The translations under genes and the position numbers were made by a program. Below are positions 61,617 to 64,000 of a DNA stretch of 64,000 nucleotides, one piece after another. The DNA comes from Caballeronia sp. NK8 (GTDB taxonomy: Bacteria; Pseudomonadota; Gammaproteobacteria; Burkholderiales; Burkholderiaceae). Position 1 is the first letter of the stretch. Each line of letters starts with the position of its first letter. The stretch lies in NCBI RefSeq assembly GCF_018408855.1, contig NZ_AP024325.1, positions 620,001-684,000 on the forward strand, read 5' to 3'. The notes under the pieces are model-generated. The model searched no databases. It saw only the letters and a list, made by a program, of their open reading frames with translations, and was not told the origin of the DNA.

Positions 61617-61963
61617 CGCCGGCGGGCGTTCGAGTTGTTGTTCGCCCATCTCGGGAGCAAGGAAAGCGCGTGGGGTCGTGCCGGCCCTGTCAGAACTCGT
61701 GATGCGTGAATCGTCCGGCGTTGTGGGCGCGAGTCCCGCTGGATAGCCGCACGCATCTCTGCGCGCATCGTCGCCCCTTGGCATGCTGCTGCTTTGCACA
61801 AAAGTTGACTTTCTCACGCTAAGGACTAACCCCGATGCAAGAAAGTATCAGTCCGCAGTGTTATTTTAAGTGGTGAGATGACACTGAAAGGGCTACTTTT
61901 CAGTCATGGCAAGACGCGATGAGACGCGCTGCGCAAAAGCACAAAAAGCCGTGGAGACGATGC
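61617..61963 (+). promoter_or_regulatory. Intergenic region upstream of the AraC gene, with a small inverted repeat
   Basis: No gene is supported in these 347 bases. ACTGAAA (61883-61889) and TTTCAGT (61898-61904) form an inverted repeat about 60 bases before the AraC-type start, next to an AT-rich stretch (GTTATTTTAAGTGG). It may be an operator or promoter part. Confidence 0.4.
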
Positions 61964-62935
61964 ATGACAGCAAACCGGGAGACGATCGCGCACAACGACG
62001 ATGCCCGTCGCGCCAAAGCGACCGAGCCCGATCTGGAACTGGTCGCCGTCCCGCGCGATGAGTCGTTCAAGGTGTGGTCGCATGGCTATCCCTATCGCAC
62101 CGTGCGCTGGCACTTTCATCCCGAGTACGAGATCCATCTCATCACCGCGACCACGGGCAAATACTTCGTCGGCGATCACATCGGCAATTTCGCGCCGGGC
62201 AATCTCGTGATGGTCGGATCGAATCTGCCGCACAACTGGGTCAGCAACGTTCCGGGCGGCGATCGCGTAGCCGAACGCTGCCTCGTGCTGCAATTCGATG
62301 CCGGATTCATCACGCGCGCGACCGAGGCTTTTCCGGAGTTCAAACGCATGGACCCGCTGCTCGATTCATCGCGCTGGGGCCTGCTCTTCACAGAGGAGAC
62401 GGGCGCGGCCGCCGAACCGATCATGCGCGAGATGCTCGGCGCGCAAGGCATGCGGCGTATCGGGTTGCTGGCGGCGTTGTTCGAGTTGCTTGCCCACAGC
62501 GAGGAACCTCAAAGGCTCGCGAGCGCGGCATATCGCGCCGACCCCGACCGTTACGGCGAGACCCGCATCAATCATGTACTTTCATTCATCGGGAAGAATC
62601 TCTCGCAGGAGTTGCGCGAGACCGAACTGGCGGAGCTCGCCGGACAAAGCGCGAGCGCCTTCTCGCGGTATTTCCGCCGCCATACGGGCGTGCCGTTCGT
62701 CCAGTACGTGAACCGGCTGCGCATCAACCTGGCTTGCCAGTTGCTGATGTCGGATGAGCTGAGCGTCACCGATATCTGCTATCAGGTCGGCTTCAATAAT
62801 CTTTCAAATTTCAATCGCCAGTTCCTGTTGCTCAAGCAGATGTCGCCGACGCGCTGGCGCACCTATCAACGGCTCAATGCCGCGAGCGCGGCTGATTCGA
62901 ACGAACAGGTCGAGATGCCGGAAATCGCCGGCTAG
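61964..62935 (+). CDS. AraC-family regulator of a sugar operon
   Basis: The 323-residue protein has an N-terminal cupin domain (HFHPEYEIHLITATTGKYFVGD) and a C-terminal AraC domain with both helix-turn-helix units (ELAELAGQSASAFSRYFRRH and VTDICYQVGFNNLSNFNRQF). This sequence type is common beside sugar ABC transporters in proteobacteria. I use the ATG at 61964 behind GTGGAGACG. It precedes the substrate-binding protein gene on the same strand by 133 bases and probably activates that operon in response to its sugar. Confidence 0.88.
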   Translation: MTANRETIAHNDDARRAKATEPDLELVAVPRDESFKVWSHGYPYRTVRWHFHPEYEIHLITATTGKYFVGDHIGNFAPGNLVMVGSNLPHNWVSNVPGGDRVAERCLVLQFDAGFITRATEAFPEFKRMDPLLDSSRWGLLFTEETGAAAEPIMREMLGAQGMRRIGLLAALFELLAHSEEPQRLASAAYRADPDRYGETRINHVLSFIGKNLSQELRETELAELAGQSASAFSRYFRRHTGVPFVQYVNRLRINLACQLLMSDELSVTDICYQVGFNNLSNFNRQFLLLKQMSPTRWRTYQRLNAASAADSNEQVEMPEIAG

Positions 62936-63068
62936 TGTGCGGCGCAATGACGGCGTCGGGCATCCGATAACAGACTTCTTGAAAAGGATACCTAAGCTGT
63001 TCGAAAGCGCAAACGGTAGGCCAACACGGTAGTACGACACTCAAATCCCAAGAACTCGGAGACATGCA

Positions 63069-64000
63069 ATGAAAAAGCTCTCAACCCAACTGGTCAGCGC
63101 GGGCGCGCTGAGTCTCGGCCTGTCGTGCAGCCTGCCGGCGCTGGCCGCGCCCAGCGGCACGGTTGCGTTCCTGATGCCCGATCAGGCCTCGACGCGCTAC
63201 GAGCAACACGACTTTCCTGGCTTCAAGGCCGAAATGGCGAAACTTTGTCCGGATTGCAAGGTGCTCTATCAGAACGCCAATGCGGCCGTCGCGACGCAGC
63301 AGCAGCAGTTCAATTCCGTGATTGCGCAAGGCGCGAAGGTCATCGTCCTCGATCCGGTGGATTCCACGGCTGCCGCGTCGCTCGTCCATATGGCGCAGAG
63401 TCAGGGGATCAAGGTCATCGCCTATGACCGGCCCGTGCCGTCGACGCCGGCGGACTATTACGTTTCCTTCGATAACGAAGGCATCGGCAAGGCAATCGCC
63501 ACGTCGCTCGTCGATCATCTCAAGGCGACGGACGTCGCGACCAGCAAGGGCGGCGTGCTCGAAGTCAACGGCTCGCCCACGGATGCGGCGGCGGGTCTCA
63601 TCAAGAAGGGCATTCACACCGGTCTGCAAAGCGGCGGCTACAAGACCCTCGCGGAATACGACACGCCGGAATGGGCGCCGCCCAAGGCCCAGCAGTGGGT
63701 CAGCGGGCAGATCACGCGCTTCAGCTCGCAAATCGTCGGCGTGGTGGCGGCCAATGACGGCACCGCCGGCGGCACCATCGCGGCCTTCAAGGCGGCCGGC
63801 GTCAATCCCGTGCCGCCCGTGACCGGCAACGACGCGACCATCGCCGGCCTGCAACTCATCATCTCGGGCGACCAGTACAACACCATCCTCAAGCCGAGCG
63901 AGATCGTCGCGGCGGCGGCGGCGAAGGCGGCGGTCGGCTTTCTCTCGGGACAGGCGCCGAAGGGCGAAACCTCGCTCTTCAACACGCCGACGCAGTTGTT
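63069..64000 (+). CDS. Sugar ABC transporter substrate-binding protein, XylF-like (partial, cut by window end)
   Basis: About 310 residues are visible. A signal peptide (cleavage near ALAA) is followed by a type I periplasmic binding fold: TVAFLMPDQASTRYEQHDFP, VIAQGAKVIVLDPVDSTAAA, GIKVIAYDRPVP and VVAANDGTAGGTIAAFKAAG. These match the xylose/ribose-binding cluster, with XylF as the nearest familiar type. CGGAGA precedes the ATG. The C-terminus and the expected ATPase and permease genes lie beyond the window. The exact sugar cannot be determined. Confidence 0.87.
   Translation, partial: MKKLSTQLVSAGALSLGLSCSLPALAAPSGTVAFLMPDQASTRYEQHDFPGFKAEMAKLCPDCKVLYQNANAAVATQQQQFNSVIAQGAKVIVLDPVDSTAAASLVHMAQSQGIKVIAYDRPVPSTPADYYVSFDNEGIGKAIATSLVDHLKATDVATSKGGVLEVNGSPTDAAAGLIKKGIHTGLQSGGYKTLAEYDTPEWAPPKAQQWVSGQITRFSSQIVGVVAANDGTAGGTIAAFKAAGVNPVPPVTGNDATIAGLQLIISGDQYNTILKPSEIVAAAAAKAAVGFLSGQAPKGETSLFNTPTQL

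Noticed and set aside
62985..62995. A single GATAC before the sugar-binding protein gene, possibly a fourth regulatory module
   Set aside because: The other boxes (paired GTATC, TTRCRCA, GACAC) are absent at the required distances.

Overview
The window looks like a chromosomal segment of a Burkholderiaceae bacterium, most likely Caballeronia or Paraburkholderia. This is inferred from the GC-rich sequence, strong GC-ending codon bias, DUF4148 secreted proteins, several Tat-dependent hydrolases and the style of the regulators. No rRNA, tRNA or CRISPR array was seen. One gene is cut at each edge: an acyl carrier protein on the left and a sugar-binding protein on the right.

Layout. 1-5.6 kb is the 3' end of an aryl-polyene-like type II fatty acid/polyketide cluster (ACP, ketoreductase, halogenase-type flavoprotein, MipA/OmpV porin, acyltransferase, glycosyltransferase), with a MntA/HepT toxin-antitoxin pair between its last two genes. 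5.6-7.6 kb is a secreted GH28 pectinase. 7.9-12.1 kb is an OmpR-type two-component system divergent from a thioredoxin-like protein, small secreted proteins and an Ohr/OsmC peroxidase. 12.1-19.9 kb holds two LysR regulators and four MFS transporters, with a roughly 590-bp imperfect palindrome in the middle. 20.0-36.4 kb is one minus-strand gene block. It encodes a giant (about 3,500 residue) VCBS-repeat surface protein with an N-terminal DUF4347 domain and a dedicated export set: TolC-like lipoprotein, periplasmic adaptor, GAF-like/HlyD chimera and an M50 metalloprotease fused to an adaptor-like domain. No ABC ATPase is present. 37.5-43.0 kb is a phosphate-scavenging cluster (purple acid phosphatase, Nudix, glycerophosphodiesterase, phytase-like) with two Pho-box-like sites, each correctly spaced from a -10 element. 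43-53.5 kb is a mix of regulators, hydrolases and oxidoreductases. 53.6-57.2 kb is a ketone-body/PHB cluster (patatin, 3-hydroxybutyrate dehydrogenase, frameshifted acetoacetate decarboxylase) beside an MFS pseudogene. 57.4-61.6 kb is a decaying stretch with a receiver-domain remnant, a truncated transposase and IS ends. 62-64 kb is an AraC regulator and the start of a sugar ABC operon.

The two observations I consider most novel are these. First, a 76-bp regulatory module occurs three times (10151, 10868, and 52264 on the minus strand). Its GTATC/GATAC boxes hold nearly fixed positions, and each copy lies upstream of an envelope or stress gene; one lies next to the two-component system. Second, the giant protein is linked to an exporter that has a metalloprotease-adaptor fusion in place of an ABC transporter. 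Its DUF4347 domain shows a caspase-like HG...GC pair.

Three genes carry apparent single-base frameshifts (giant protein near 35405, acetoacetate decarboxylase near 56964, MFS remnant near 54304). The last two lie in homopolymers, so assembly error must be excluded before calling the first two genes dead.
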